Assembly (NCBI GenBank): GCA_000169995.1 | Contig: AAZW01000014.1 | Span: forward strand, 1-64,000 | Direction: 5' to 3' | DNA: 64,000 nt | DNA from: Vibrionales bacterium SWAT-3 | GTDB lineage: Bacteria > Pseudomonadota > Gammaproteobacteria > Enterobacterales > Vibrionaceae | Part shown: piece by piece, positions 48,540 to 58,062 of the stretch | Layout: each line of letters begins with the position of its first letter | Position numbering within the stretch: position 1 is the first letter of the stretch | Notes under the pieces: generated by a model | Told to the model about the DNA's origin: nothing | Database searches by the model: none | What the model saw: only the letters and a program-made list of their open reading frames with translations | Translations under genes and position numbers: made by a program

Positions 48540-49880
48540 GGCTCTTCTCCGCTTAGATGAGTCTATAAACTAACAATAAAACCGCTAACACATTGATTTA
48601 CAATCGCTTCCCACCTTATATATCAGTGTTGTAGTTTGTCGTTATTATCTTCCGCTCTATTTAACTTTAAAGGCCAATCCGTACAGTCTGTAACGCTTGA
48701 AGAAAGCTCTCATTCAGTACTCGTCAAGTGCAAGCGAGATAGACGCTGTAAAGTTGTTGATCCTGAGACTGGAGCTCCGCGCACCGTCGACCACTACGTT
48801 CACCGTCGCCTGTCGGATTTACCTGTCAGTGGTCGCCCTTGCGTTATAGAAATTGAATTGGCTCAGACAAGGGATAGGCTCGGCCGAAGGTTGATTGAAG
48901 AGGCTGATTTTGTTGATAAGGGGAGTCGTTATACAAAGAGGTTCTGTCACTTTATTAGTGGACTGTGCCGCTATATGAGCATCCACGCAGTGTCGAAGCA
49001 TTTAGACATACGCTGGGAAACCGTGAAAAATATCGATAAAGCATCTCTCTCTACCTTGCTGCTTAGAGCTAAGAAGTTGACCAACTTGTTCATATTGGCG
49101 TTGATGAAGTCGCCAGGGCTAAAGGCCATGATTATATGACCGTCGTTTATGATCTCGTTTCAGGACAACTTATTTGGGTTGACCATGGGCGGACTTCAAA
49201 CGTACTCATCAACTTTTTTGAACAATTATCACCGCAAACGAGAGACGGCATCCAAGCGGTATCAATGGATATGGGGCAATCTTACCAATCAGCAGTGAGA
49301 AACGCTCTTCCGAATGCAGACATCGTTTTTGACCGGTTTCACGTTATGCAGAACTACTCTCTTCTGATAAGGAAAGAGCGTAATAAAGCGTTTAGGAAAG
49401 GAACACATGACGAGAAGAAAATGCTTAAAGGGACGCTATTTTTACTCCTCAAAAATGCGCCGAAATTAAGCGATAAGCAGTCAGATAGGCTAGATGATTT
49501 ACTGGAAAGCAATAAGACTCTTTGTACGATTTATATGCTCAAAGAGCAGCTTCAAGCCTTATGGGATGAACGTAATTTTGACTTGATGATCGCAGCGCTT
49601 GATGCGTGGTGCCAGCTTGCTAAAAAGACGAGGATCTTATCTCTCATCAACTTTGCAGACGCGCTTTGGGAGAGAAGAGTTGGGATCTGCAACTATGCAA
49701 AATATAAGCTGACGAATGCCCGAGTGGAAGCAGGGAATGTATCGATAGGTCTTCTTAGACGGAGAGCCCGAGGAGTAAGGGATACTGATTACTTTAAATT
49801 GAAGATTAGACAAACCTCAATCCTAGAAACTCACTCTACCATTTATCCGGAAATCAAGCTCATCTAAGCGGAGAAGAGCC
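48540..49880 (+). mobile_element. ISL3-family insertion sequence
   Basis: 1341 bp with perfect 22-bp inverted ends (48540-48561 and 49859-49880; outer sequence GGCTCTTCTCCGCTTAG), as in the ISL3 family. It is flanked by the direct repeat GTATTAC (48533-48539 and 49881-49887). It interrupts the secreted-protein gene. Confidence 0.93.
48636..49867 (+). pseudogene. ISL3-family transposase, frameshifted
   Basis: The first part (48636-49139) is a zinc-binding, helix-turn-helix N-terminus of ISL3 type. The core starts in another frame: HIGVDEVARAKGHDYMTVVYD is expected and is encoded from about 49093 in the frame of the second part (49136-49867), which has DIVFDRFHVMQNY and the C-terminal domain. 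A one-base loss at about 49070-49082 explains the break; the span of 1232 bp is one short of a multiple of three. Confidence 0.85.
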
Positions 49881-50194
49881 GTATTACTAATCATCTCGAG
49901 CTTGATATTAAGATATTGCTTCTTAATTGGCTCTTGCTCTTGATACCAATCCGAAGAAACCGAATCGTATTTTTCTTTTAGATAATCCTCACAAGGCTTC
50001 TCTTCCGAACGGTAAGTTAAGCAATTCTTCGAAAGGACCAACTGAAATAGGTATAGGGAATCATGGTATTTAGGATCCACTTGGTCATAGAACACCGTTT
50101 GAACAACCGATGAGTGATTAACCTCTTGTGCAAAAGAGGCATTCGACACAAGCGCGCTCATTAATACGAACGGCAAAGCCTTAGATATTTTCAT
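49881..50194 (-). pseudogene. Uncharacterised secreted protein, 5' fragment
   Basis: N-terminal 104 codons of the gene continued at 48539. Signal peptide MKISKALPFVLMSALVSNAS with cleavage near SFAQE, so the product was exported. The native frame ends at the IS; the extra residues read beyond 49881 are IS sequence. The gene lies 330-400 bp from divergent ylqF. Confidence 0.8.
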
Positions 50195-50590
50195 GTATTT
50201 TTATTCTCGCTGAGATTTTGTGCTTCGCCGCTAATAATAAAAATACCAATAAAAATATCATTCGAATTTACTGATAAAACAATCAAAAAACTATGAATAG
50301 AAGGCCAGATGCCTTATTAATAGTAAAAATATATTTATGTGTTCTTATATTGAAATCAATGATTAAAAGTAAAATAACTCAAAAGCAAAAAAGCGATGGT
50401 CAACAAGTCATTGGTTAAAATGCTCTCAACTACCCACCTTAGTTCTTCTCTATGCTCCCTAAACTTCAGCTAAAATCATGTTAGAGGACCATTAAAGACC
50501 GATCTTTACCGTCCCTTTATAGATATGGCTTTACACGCCCTATTGAACCCTTACAATGTGCAGCAACTATATTTATCAAGGTTTATCTCT
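50195..50590. promoter_or_regulatory. Divergent intergenic region before ylqF
   Basis: About 396 AT-rich bp between the secreted-protein gene (minus) and ylqF (plus). It must hold both promoters; I do not see a convincing operator, RNA or hairpin. Confidence 0.4.
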
Positions 50591-51526
50591 ATGTCTATTC
50601 AATGGTTTCCGGGTCACATGCATAAAGCCCGCAAAGAAATCGAAGAAGTTATCCCACAAGTTGATGTGATCATCGAAGTACTGGATGCGCGTATTCCGTT
50701 CAGTAGTGAAAACCCAATGATCTCCTCACTGCGCGGCGATAAGCCTTGTGTAAAAGTACTGAACAAGCGTGACCTTGCCGATCCTGAGTTAACTGAACGT
50801 TGGATTGAGCATTTCGAAAAAGAGCAAGGTGTAAAGGCTATTGCAATTACCACCAGCGTTAAAGAAGAAGTAAATCACATCATGGAACTGGTTCGTAAGC
50901 TTGCGCCACACCGTGAAGAGATTGGTAAGAACATTCGTACTATGATCATGGGTATCCCAAATGTGGGTAAATCAACCATCATTAACTGCCTAGCAGGACG
51001 TACAATCGCAGTGACAGGTAACCAACCCGCGGTAACTCGTCGTCAACAGCGTATTAACCTACAAAACGGCGTGATTCTTTCAGATACCCCAGGGATCCTT
51101 TGGCCAAAAGTAGAAAACCCGCACAGCGGATTCCGCCTAGCAGCAACCGGCGCGGTAAAGGATACGGCAATGGAATACGATGAAGTGGCATTCTACACCG
51201 TGGAGTATCTTGCGAAGCAGTACCCTCACCTACTGCAAGAGCGTTACCAAATTGAAGAGCTGCCAGAGTCTGACATCGAGTTGATGGAAGCGATCGGTCG
51301 TAAGCGCGGCGCACTTCGTGCTGGTGGTCATATCGACCTTCATAAGTGTTCTGAAATCTTACTTCACGAGCTTCGTAACGGCACTTTGGGTAAGGTAACT
51401 CTAGAACTACCAGAAATGATCACAAAAGAGCTGATCGAAGTTGAAGAAGCCGCAGCATTAAAAGCCGAGCAACAAGCTAAGAAAAAAGAAGAACGTCGTA
51501 AGCGTTACTTGAAGAACAAGCGTTAA
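50591..51526 (+). CDS. ylqF: Ribosome biogenesis GTPase YlqF/RbgA
   Basis: 311 residues from ATG 50591 (MSIQWFPGHMHKARKEI, the family's usual start; an upstream in-frame ATG at 50525 adds 22 atypical residues). It is a circularly permuted GTPase: G4 NKRD (about 60), then G1 GIPNVGKST (about 125-133) and G3 DTPG (about 170). A basic C-terminal tail follows. It acts in large ribosomal subunit maturation. A core chromosomal gene. Confidence 0.94.
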   Translation: MSIQWFPGHMHKARKEIEEVIPQVDVIIEVLDARIPFSSENPMISSLRGDKPCVKVLNKRDLADPELTERWIEHFEKEQGVKAIAITTSVKEEVNHIMELVRKLAPHREEIGKNIRTMIMGIPNVGKSTIINCLAGRTIAVTGNQPAVTRRQQRINLQNGVILSDTPGILWPKVENPHSGFRLAATGAVKDTAMEYDEVAFYTVEYLAKQYPHLLQERYQIEELPESDIELMEAIGRKRGALRAGGHIDLHKCSEILLHELRNGTLGKVTLELPEMITKELIEVEEAAALKAEQQAKKKEERRKRYLKNKR

Positions 51527-51717
51527 TAGCGATTAATCACTCTCATATATCCCTCTAAACATATTCACGTTCTATTTCATGTAGGACGTGAATATCGTGC
51601 CCCTCCTTTGTTGATCTAGCTAACATACTGACAAATCTATAGAAATGCTCGTTTACAATCATCAAGACTGTGACATACTACGCAAATTATTGTTTATCAA
51701 TTTCGGCTAGTTTCTCA

Positions 51718-52806
51718 ATGCGCTCTTACATCGGGTTCAAAAATCAACGATTTAAAACCTATTTCGACAATGAAATTTATCTGCCGTACATAAATTTCAT
51801 CTACATCCCGATCTCAATATTCTGTGCTTTTATTGTCTCGGACTATGTTCACTTCGGTACAGAGTGCATTACACCAATAGCCTTTCGCATCGTACTGTTC
51901 TTGATGATGATGGCCGTTGCCCATTACTGCATCAAAAACAAACCTAACGTTTTAGAGTTCGTAGAAAGTACCTTTCTTGTTATTAGCTCTCTGTTCTTAG
52001 TCTATGTTGGTCGACTCGCTATTGATTTAGGGAACTTTGACTACCAAGGTGGCATCATTCTAGTGATGATCTACATAGGTACGTTTTCTCGTTTGTCTGC
52101 CAAATACAGCATTACGACGCTTTCATTTATCTTTTCCGCGTACTTGATTGGCCTATCTCCCCTACTATACGCTGCAGAACCTACTCACGAAATTGAGACC
52201 ATTTCGGTTTACTTATCTGGCTATGTCTTAATTTCTGCAGCCTGTATAAGGCGTGACTTAGAAGTACATAAACGCTTCGCACAGTCTGAACAACTTCGTA
52301 AACAAGCGATACAATTACGTAAACAATCGAATATGTTTGAAGCGCTATCTTATAAAGACGCGCTTACCGGTTGCTACAACCGACTTTACCTACACCAAGT
52401 GATCGAACCGAGCATTGATCGCGACTTATCGATCACATCGATTATGATCGACATTGACCATTTCAAAAGCATTAATGATACCTACGGGCACCAGATGGGC
52501 GATCTGGTAATTAAAGAGTTGGCCATCGAAATTCAGAAAAAACTACCACTGGGCAGTAACTGTTTTCGATATGGAGTAGAAGAGTTTCTGATTTTGGTTC
52601 AAGGTGGAACTAAAGATTCAATTCAATCTCTCGTAGATTCTCTATTGGAGTGCCCTTCTCACCTTCGTTTAGAAGTCACAATTTCAATTGGCGTTAAACA
52701 TTCACCTCAAGCACTAGGTTCGGTAGAGCAACTCATCGATGACGCCGATCAAGCACTCTATATTTCAAAGAAAAACGGCCGAAACCGTACATCTTGGTCT
52801 AATTAA
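51718..52806 (+). CDS. Membrane GGDEF-domain protein, altered active-site motif
   Basis: About 362 residues from ATG 51718. Five to six membrane helices fill the first about 190 residues. The GGDEF domain follows (DALTGCYNRLYL; IDIDHFKSINDTYGHQMGD). The signature loop reads GVEEF instead of GG(D/E)EF, so the second glycine is Val. Metal-binding Asp residues and the C-terminal DQALYISKKNGRN are intact. Diguanylate cyclase activity may be reduced. A start at 51670 is also possible. Confidence 0.88.
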   Translation: MRSYIGFKNQRFKTYFDNEIYLPYINFIYIPISIFCAFIVSDYVHFGTECITPIAFRIVLFLMMMAVAHYCIKNKPNVLEFVESTFLVISSLFLVYVGRLAIDLGNFDYQGGIILVMIYIGTFSRLSAKYSITTLSFIFSAYLIGLSPLLYAAEPTHEIETISVYLSGYVLISAACIRRDLEVHKRFAQSEQLRKQAIQLRKQSNMFEALSYKDALTGCYNRLYLHQVIEPSIDRDLSITSIMIDIDHFKSINDTYGHQMGDLVIKELAIEIQKKLPLGSNCFRYGVEEFLILVQGGTKDSIQSLVDSLLECPSHLRLEVTISIGVKHSPQALGSVEQLIDDADQALYISKKNGRNRTSWSN

Positions 52807-52844
52807 CGTCTTACCGACGCCCTTTTCTATTGCAAGCGAAACGA

Positions 52845-52876
52845 AAAAGCCCCAAACATCTGCATGCTTGGGGCAT
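52845..52876 (-). terminator. Rho-independent terminator of the GNAT gene side
   Basis: GCCCCAA...TTGGGGC hairpin. On the minus strand it is followed by TTTTTC, a proper tract for the truncated acetyltransferase gene; on the plus strand the tract is weak but it may also end the GGDEF transcript. Confidence 0.75.
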
Positions 52877-52935
52877 TAATTGTATTCTCAGTCGCAAAAT
52901 TGCATCATGACGAACAAAGCGTCAGAGCGTGACAA

Positions 52936-53280
52936 TTACGAAAACGCAGCGCTTTTGGTTCTCTGCTCGAGGTCAACGGGAGAAGCCCAAGAGATCACTT
53001 TCTCATTCACTTTACTTCCGCACGGCGCATTCCACACCTGTTCCCGTTCTTGTTTTCCGCCAATCGCTTCATAAAACGCTATAGCTTGGTGGTTATCCGA
53101 CATCACCTCTAGATAAAGCCCGGAATCAGAATAGTATTGTTGTAAGCGTTGGGACAATTCAGACAACAAACGTTTACCCAGGCCACGGCCACGATAATTA
53201 CTGTCTACGTGCAATGCATCAATGAACGTTCCCCGTTCAAAATTATGGTTGCCAAACGCACAAACAAAACCAACCAGTAA
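52936..53280 (-). pseudogene. GNAT-family acetyltransferase, N-terminus cut by ISAs1
   Basis: About 115 codons remain. The acetyl-CoA loop RGRGLGKRLL and the DNHQAIAFYEAIGG motif are typical GNAT features. The frame is open back to the ISAs1 edge at 53281, so the N-terminal strand and helix region is missing and not found elsewhere in the window. Confidence 0.85.
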
Positions 53281-54510
53281 GGGCGGGATCGAACTTTAAC
53301 CATTGAAAATAATGGATTTATTTTACAGGGAACTTTTTTAGATAATCACGATCTGATCATGAAGTAAAAAAACATGAGAAATTCGCACATGATTATCATT
53401 GAGCAACTTAAAAAAGTGAAAGATACCCGTTCGCACATCAATCAAGTTTATCCTGTTATGGAAGTCGCTTTCGTGGTCATAACAGCCATGATTTGTGGTC
53501 AAAATAAATGGACAGAGATTAAGGATTTCGGTGAAGGAAATATCGAGTGGTTACGTGAGTATTTCCCCTACGAAAATGGTCTTCCCACTCGACATAATAT
53601 AGCTGCGATCATGAGATCCGTTGTGCCAGAGACGCTATTGGAAGCTATGGTGGGCTGGGTCAATTTGCACAGAGAGAAGCATGCTCAGCCTATAATCAGT
53701 GTTGATGGGAAGGTTCTAAAAGGGGCAAAAGCAAGCAAACAACAGCACCCCCTCTATATGGTTTCGGCATTTGATGTAGACGAGGGTTTGACTCTCACAC
53801 ACCAACCTTGTGACGGCAAAGGTATGGAGCTGCTAGCAATAAGAAACATGCTAGACGCTTTAGATATCAAAGGATGTTTATTAACTGCTGATGCCCTGCA
53901 TTGTCAGGTTGAAACACTGAATAAAGTAGTTGATAAAGGTGGAGATATCCTAGTACAAGTTAAACTGAATCAACCAAGTTTATTAGCAGAAATTGATGTG
54001 CAATTCCAATACTATTGGGCTTTGCCTGAAGATAAACAGGAATCATACATCACGGAAGAGAAAGGGCATGGTAGAAAAGAGGTTCGTGAGGTTTACGTGC
54101 TTCCTGCAGCCTTCAGCGAAGCACTCAGACAGAAGTGGTGTCTCGTAAAAAGCATTGTTGCAGTGGTAAGAGATAGGAGTGTCAAAGGGAAAGGAAGTTA
54201 TGAAACCTCGTACTATATTTGCACAGACCATTTATCTTTAGAGTTAGCCTCAAAGGCAACAAGAAAGCATTGGCATATTGAGAATCAGCAGCACTGGGCG
54301 TTGGACGTAATTTTCAAAGAAGACGAGCAGCGAATTTACGCTGGGGATTCAGCGTTGAATATGGCTTGTTGTCGTCGCTTTGTGCAGAACCTATTTAGAA
54401 AATCAGAGGGTAACTTGTCTGTACCAAGAAAGATGAACCAAGCCGCATGGAATAAAGATTACAGGGAAAAAGTTCTTTTTACATCAGATTAACAAAGTAT
54501 ATTCGCGCCC
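53281..54510 (+). mobile_element. ISAs1-family insertion sequence, copy 2
   Basis: 1230 bp, the inverted copy of 45863-47092, with the same ends. Left flank ACCAGTAA, right flank TTGGAATGAT: no target duplication. It joins the cut GNAT gene to the cut toxR-like gene, so each gene has lost its other half. Confidence 0.93.
53374..54492 (+). CDS. ISAs1-family transposase, copy 2
   Basis: 372 residues, identical to copy 1 except for Tyr in FQYYW (a G to T change at 54010). Full-length, probably active. Confidence 0.95.
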   Translation: MRNSHMIIIEQLKKVKDTRSHINQVYPVMEVAFVVITAMICGQNKWTEIKDFGEGNIEWLREYFPYENGLPTRHNIAAIMRSVVPETLLEAMVGWVNLHREKHAQPIISVDGKVLKGAKASKQQHPLYMVSAFDVDEGLTLTHQPCDGKGMELLAIRNMLDALDIKGCLLTADALHCQVETLNKVVDKGGDILVQVKLNQPSLLAEIDVQFQYYWALPEDKQESYITEEKGHGRKEVREVYVLPAAFSEALRQKWCLVKSIVAVVRDRSVKGKGSYETSYYICTDHLSLELASKATRKHWHIENQQHWALDVIFKEDEQRIYAGDSALNMACCRRFVQNLFRKSEGNLSVPRKMNQAAWNKDYREKVLFTSD

Positions 54511-54956
54511 TTGGAATGATCATTGTTACTGAACGTGGCAAAGGATATCGATTCGCAGGTCAAGTAACGCAAGATAAAGAAGGTGCACTTCGTAAGATTC
54601 AAGCGCAAGCAAAGCAAGATTCGCAACAAACATTAGAGGTGGTACCGAAAGAAGAAGCGGCACAAGAAACCACAACTCCTGCGAAAAAGAGCAGTAATTT
54701 GTTGACGTTATTTGGCGTATTTACCCTTGTAGCCGTGCTATCCCATTATCTATTTTCTTACTTGGATAGAAATACCTTGGCTGAAAACCTAGCAGGAGAG
54801 CATTTTATTTCCTGTAAGATAGAAACCGATGAATTTACTTTTAACGAGCTCTATAACGTTACTCTTTATGAATATAAAGATCGAAAAATCATTATCGATA
54901 ATTCAGGGAATTCTTTGAGCTTCCCTAGCGAATTTAAAGGAGTGACTTGTGAATAA
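54511..54956 (+). pseudogene. ToxR-like membrane regulator, DNA-binding domain removed by ISAs1
   Basis: The remaining frame begins GMIIVTERGKGYRF, the last strand-turn of an OmpR/ToxR-type winged helix; the rest of that domain is lost at the IS. A linker, one membrane helix (LLTLFGVFTLVAVLSHYLFSY) and a periplasmic domain with one Cys pair (SCKIE...VTCE) follow. The gene stop overlaps the next gene, as in toxRS. It cannot bind DNA in this state. Confidence 0.82.
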
Positions 54957-55455
54957 AGAAAAACAAATATTTTTGATAGTGGGACTGCTAGGTCTATTAG
55001 TTGGCTGGTTAACCACTTTAATACCTCAAGCGCACCTAAAGGGGCATTATTTAGCCAATACCGCTTCGATAGTAAATCCGCCTAATAAAATCATTTATAA
55101 CCAGGCTTCAGTTAATATCGAGTTTAAGAAAAATAATAGCTATGAGCTGCTCTATGTCTCGACTAAAGAAGCTGGCTTTACGTCATCAGGTACTTACGCG
55201 GTTAGCCAACATGATATTTCGTTAGACGAAACTCAACATGAGCAGATCATTCCTAATCGAGATCTCACGTTTTACGAGAAAGTCATGATCAGTGAAGGCG
55301 CTGTTCTGTCTTCAGATGCGATGACTTACATTCCGTTGAACGATGAAGAGCTGTTACTGGTGACCCAACGTGGATTAATTCATTTTTGCAAAAAGGTCAT
55401 CTGTGCTGAGTTAGCTGCATATTCAAATTCGGAGCCTGAATTGGATATCAATTAA
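54949..55455 (+). CDS. ToxS/VtrC-like membrane partner protein
   Basis: 168 residues. GTG start with AAAGGAG upstream, overlapping the toxR-like stop by 8 bp. One N-terminal membrane helix (IFLIVGLLGLLVGWLTTLI) is followed by a periplasmic beta-rich domain (about 30-160). Position and layout match ToxS-type stabilisers of ToxR-like regulators. With its partner cut, it probably has no function. Confidence 0.72.
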   Translation: MNKEKQIFLIVGLLGLLVGWLTTLIPQAHLKGHYLANTASIVNPPNKIIYNQASVNIEFKKNNSYELLYVSTKEAGFTSSGTYAVSQHDISLDETQHEQIIPNRDLTFYEKVMISEGAVLSSDAMTYIPLNDEELLLVTQRGLIHFCKKVICAELAAYSNSEPELDIN

Positions 55456-55467
55456 GCACAGGCTCCG
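55430..55467 (+). terminator. Inverted repeat at the end of the toxS-like gene
   Basis: CGGAGCCTG / CAGGCTCCG arms enclose 20 nt that include the stop codon, followed by TATTTG. It may be a weak terminator for the toxRS-like unit. Confidence 0.45.
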
Positions 55468-55902
55468 TATTTGAAAAGCGCTCGTGACTAACGATCTTTA
55501 GTTGCGAGTGATTCATCCCAATGCTGACGCCTAGCTGTCCTCAATAAAGTAGGCGTCAGATCGTGAAAACACCCACCTATGATGTGAATAATACCCCTTC
55601 CCTGTTCATTTCAATCACTAGGCTGAGAATTCTGACATTTTATAAATGCTCGCCCACTATATGCAATAACACTAATCAAAAGTGATCCAAGTTATATTCT
55701 AACGAACGATAAAATTTATTTATTAACAACTAAATAACAGTAGTTAATCACGATTTACAACCACAATTAACATCAAAAAAAATGTTTGTCTTAGATCATA
55801 TCAACCTCAACTATGCCTCGTGCCACAGTGCAGTTTTCTGTACATTCATTGTCATATTCTGAAACAGTTTCTTATATTTCTTTAAACTTTGTGGAGATTT
55901 CT
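55456..55902 (+). promoter_or_regulatory. dcuC upstream region with FNR-like site
   Basis: 447 bp without a gene. TTAGATCATATCAA at 55791-55804 resembles the FNR/CRP-type half-site pair TTGAT-N4-ATCAA and lies about 100 bp before dcuC. A hairpin TGACGCCTA/TAGGCGTCA lies near 55521-55554. FNR control would fit an anaerobic dicarboxylate carrier. Confidence 0.45.
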
Positions 55903-57270
55903 ATGTTAGAACTCTTAATCGGATTAGTGGTTACCGTCGCTGTTGGTTACTTTATTGTAAAAGGCTATAAGGCGGCGGGCGTATTACTAACAGCTGGCCT
56001 TGCTCTTCTTCTTATTACTGGCCTTATTGGTCACACAGTCTTACCAGCTAAGATAGCTTCAACAGGTAACATGGTTACCGATTCACTAGAATTCGTTAAA
56101 TACATGCTTCAGTACCGTGGCGGCGGCCTAGGTATGCAAATCATGCTTCTTTGTGGTTTCGCTTCTTACATGACGCACATCGGCGCAAACAACGTTGTAG
56201 TGAAACAGTTCTCTAAGCCACTGTCTGTTATCAAATCTCCATACGCACTGCTTGTTGCTGCGTACATCGTGGCGTGTCTGATGTCTCTAGCAGTAAGTTC
56301 TGCAACGGGCCTTGGCGTTCTATTGATGGCTACCCTATTCCCAATGATGACGGCAATGGGTATTTCTCGCCCAGCTGCGGTTGCGGTATGTGCATCTCCG
56401 GCGGCTATCATTCTTTCACCAACATCGGGTGACGTAGTTATCGCTGCAGAGAAGTCAGGTTTAGACCTAGACGTATTCGCGGTTCAAACGGTACTGCCAG
56501 TGTCAATCTGCGCAATCATCGTAATGGCTGCAGCGGCTTTCTTCTGGAACAAGTACCTAGATAAGAAAGAAAACACGCCTATGGAAAAAGTTGATGTTTC
56601 TGAGATCGAAACAACAGCGCCTGCTTTCTATGCGGCTCTTCCTTTCCTACCTATCATCGGTGTTTTCCTATTCAACGGCCGTACCATTCCAGGGCTTAAG
56701 CTAGACATCTACACTATCGTAGTTGGCTCAATTTTCGTTGGTGCGCTTGTTGATTACGTTGTGAAGAAATTCGACGGTGAAAAGACGCTAGAAGATCTAG
56801 ATTCTTGTTACCAAGGTATGGCGGACGCATTTAAAGGCGTTGTAATGCTGTTAGTTGCGGCAGGTGTATTTGCTCAAGGCCTGATGTCTATCGGTGCGAT
56901 TGATAACCTAATCGGTCTTGCTGAAGCAGCAGGTGCTGGCGGCATCGCACTAATGCTTATCCTCACAGGTCTAACGGTTGCTGCGGCAATTGCTACAGGT
57001 TCTGGTAATGCACCTTTCTATGCATTCGTTGAGCTTGCGCCTTCACTGGCTGCGAAGATGGGTCTAAACCCTGCGTTCCTTATTATCCCAATGCTTCAAG
57101 CATCAAACCTAGGTCGTACTATCTCTCCAGTATCTGGTGTAGTGGTAGCAACTTCAGGCATGGGTAAAATTAGCCCATTTGAAGTGGTAAAGCGTACCTC
57201 TGTACCAGTCATCTGCGGCCTTATCACGGTTATCTTCGGTACACTTGTTCTAGTACCAATGGCAGCTTAA
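55903..57270 (+). CDS. dcuC: Anaerobic C4-dicarboxylate transporter DcuC
   Basis: 455 residues from ATG 55903 (GTGGAGA ribosome site); an ATG at 55813 would add 30 non-conserved residues. About 12 membrane helices and the DcuC pattern (ASPAAIILSPTSGDVVIAAE; ATGSGNAPFYAFVELAPSLA; LQASNLGRTISPVSGVVVA). It exports succinate or exchanges fumarate and succinate in anaerobic growth. It precedes narQP/nap in the chromosomal segment. Confidence 0.93.
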   Translation: MLELLIGLVVTVAVGYFIVKGYKAAGVLLTAGLALLLITGLIGHTVLPAKIASTGNMVTDSLEFVKYMLQYRGGGLGMQIMLLCGFASYMTHIGANNVVVKQFSKPLSVIKSPYALLVAAYIVACLMSLAVSSATGLGVLLMATLFPMMTAMGISRPAAVAVCASPAAIILSPTSGDVVIAAEKSGLDLDVFAVQTVLPVSICAIIVMAAAAFFWNKYLDKKENTPMEKVDVSEIETTAPAFYAALPFLPIIGVFLFNGRTIPGLKLDIYTIVVGSIFVGALVDYVVKKFDGEKTLEDLDSCYQGMADAFKGVVMLLVAAGVFAQGLMSIGAIDNLIGLAEAAGAGGIALMLILTGLTVAAAIATGSGNAPFYAFVELAPSLAAKMGLNPAFLIIPMLQASNLGRTISPVSGVVVATSGMGKISPFEVVKRTSVPVICGLITVIFGTLVLVPMAA

Positions 57271-57305
57271 GTCGTTAATAGTTATACAGACATAAAATGC
57301 TTAAA

Positions 57306-57343
57306 CAAAAAGGCGCTGAACTTAATAAGTTCAGCGCCTTTTT
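57306..57343. terminator. Bidirectional rho-independent terminator
   Basis: AAAAAGGCGCTGAAC / GTTCAGCGCCTTTTT with a 7-nt loop. It has a T-tract on both strands and lies between convergent dcuC and narP. Confidence 0.9.
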
Positions 57344-57429
57344 AATATTACTTTTTCAACATCGTTAAAGCTGTGGAGATATGAGTAAACAGTACGGCTT
57401 GAAATAGTTTAATTTCAAAGGAACAAGCC

Positions 57430-58062
57430 CTACTTCATTTCTCCGTAACGCTCTAGGTAAAGAACGGTTGCTGCAGTGCGTGAAGGCACTTGTAGCTTTT
57501 TCAGCAGGCTTTTCATATGTACCTTAACTGTCGATTCAGAAATGAACAAATGGTCAGCGATCTGCTTGTTACGGTAACCTTTCGCGACTTCTTGAAGGAT
57601 CTGCATTTCACGTTCAGTCAGTTGGTCAAAGATGTCGTTGCGGCTGCCAGCGTCGTTTAAGTAACGAGCAACCACACTGCTGTAAGCTTTGTCGCCACTG
57701 TGTGCCTGCTTAAGCAGTTCGATCAGTTCATCAGGCTCGGTGTCTTTCAGCAAGTAACCATCAGCACCCGCTTTTACAATCGCCTCAATGTCTGCAGGGC
57801 TGTCAGAGACCGTCAGGATTACAATGTTTGCGCTAGAGCCGTCAGTACGAAGTGCTTTCAAGGTATCTAAACCAGACATGCCCTTCATATTGAGATCCAA
57901 AAGGATCAAATCAGGTTCTTCTTCATGAGCAAGAGCAACCGCTTCAGTGCCGTTACTTGCTTCTGCAATCACTTCGAATTCGTCTTCAAAGCTTAGTAAT
58001 TGGCTTATACCTCTGCGCATCAATGGATGATCATCAACCAGCATTACTTTACAAATCGTCAA
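57430..58062 (-). CDS. narP: Nitrate/nitrite response regulator NarP
   Basis: 210 residues. Receiver domain with D56 (LLDLNM) as phosphorylation site, DD at 10-11 and a Lys at about 105; C-terminal LuxR-type helix-turn-helix (LTEREMQILQEVAKGYRNKQ). NarL/NarP family; NarP is the usual Vibrio partner of NarQ and nap. Its start overlaps narQ by 14 bp. Confidence 0.92.
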   Translation of the reverse strand: MTICKVMLVDDHPLMRRGISQLLSFEDEFEVIAEASNGTEAVALAHEEEPDLILLDLNMKGMSGLDTLKALRTDGSSANIVILTVSDSPADIEAIVKAGADGYLLKDTEPDELIELLKQAHSGDKAYSSVVARYLNDAGSRNDIFDQLTEREMQILQEVAKGYRNKQIADHLFISESTVKVHMKSLLKKLQVPSRTAATVLYLERYGEMK

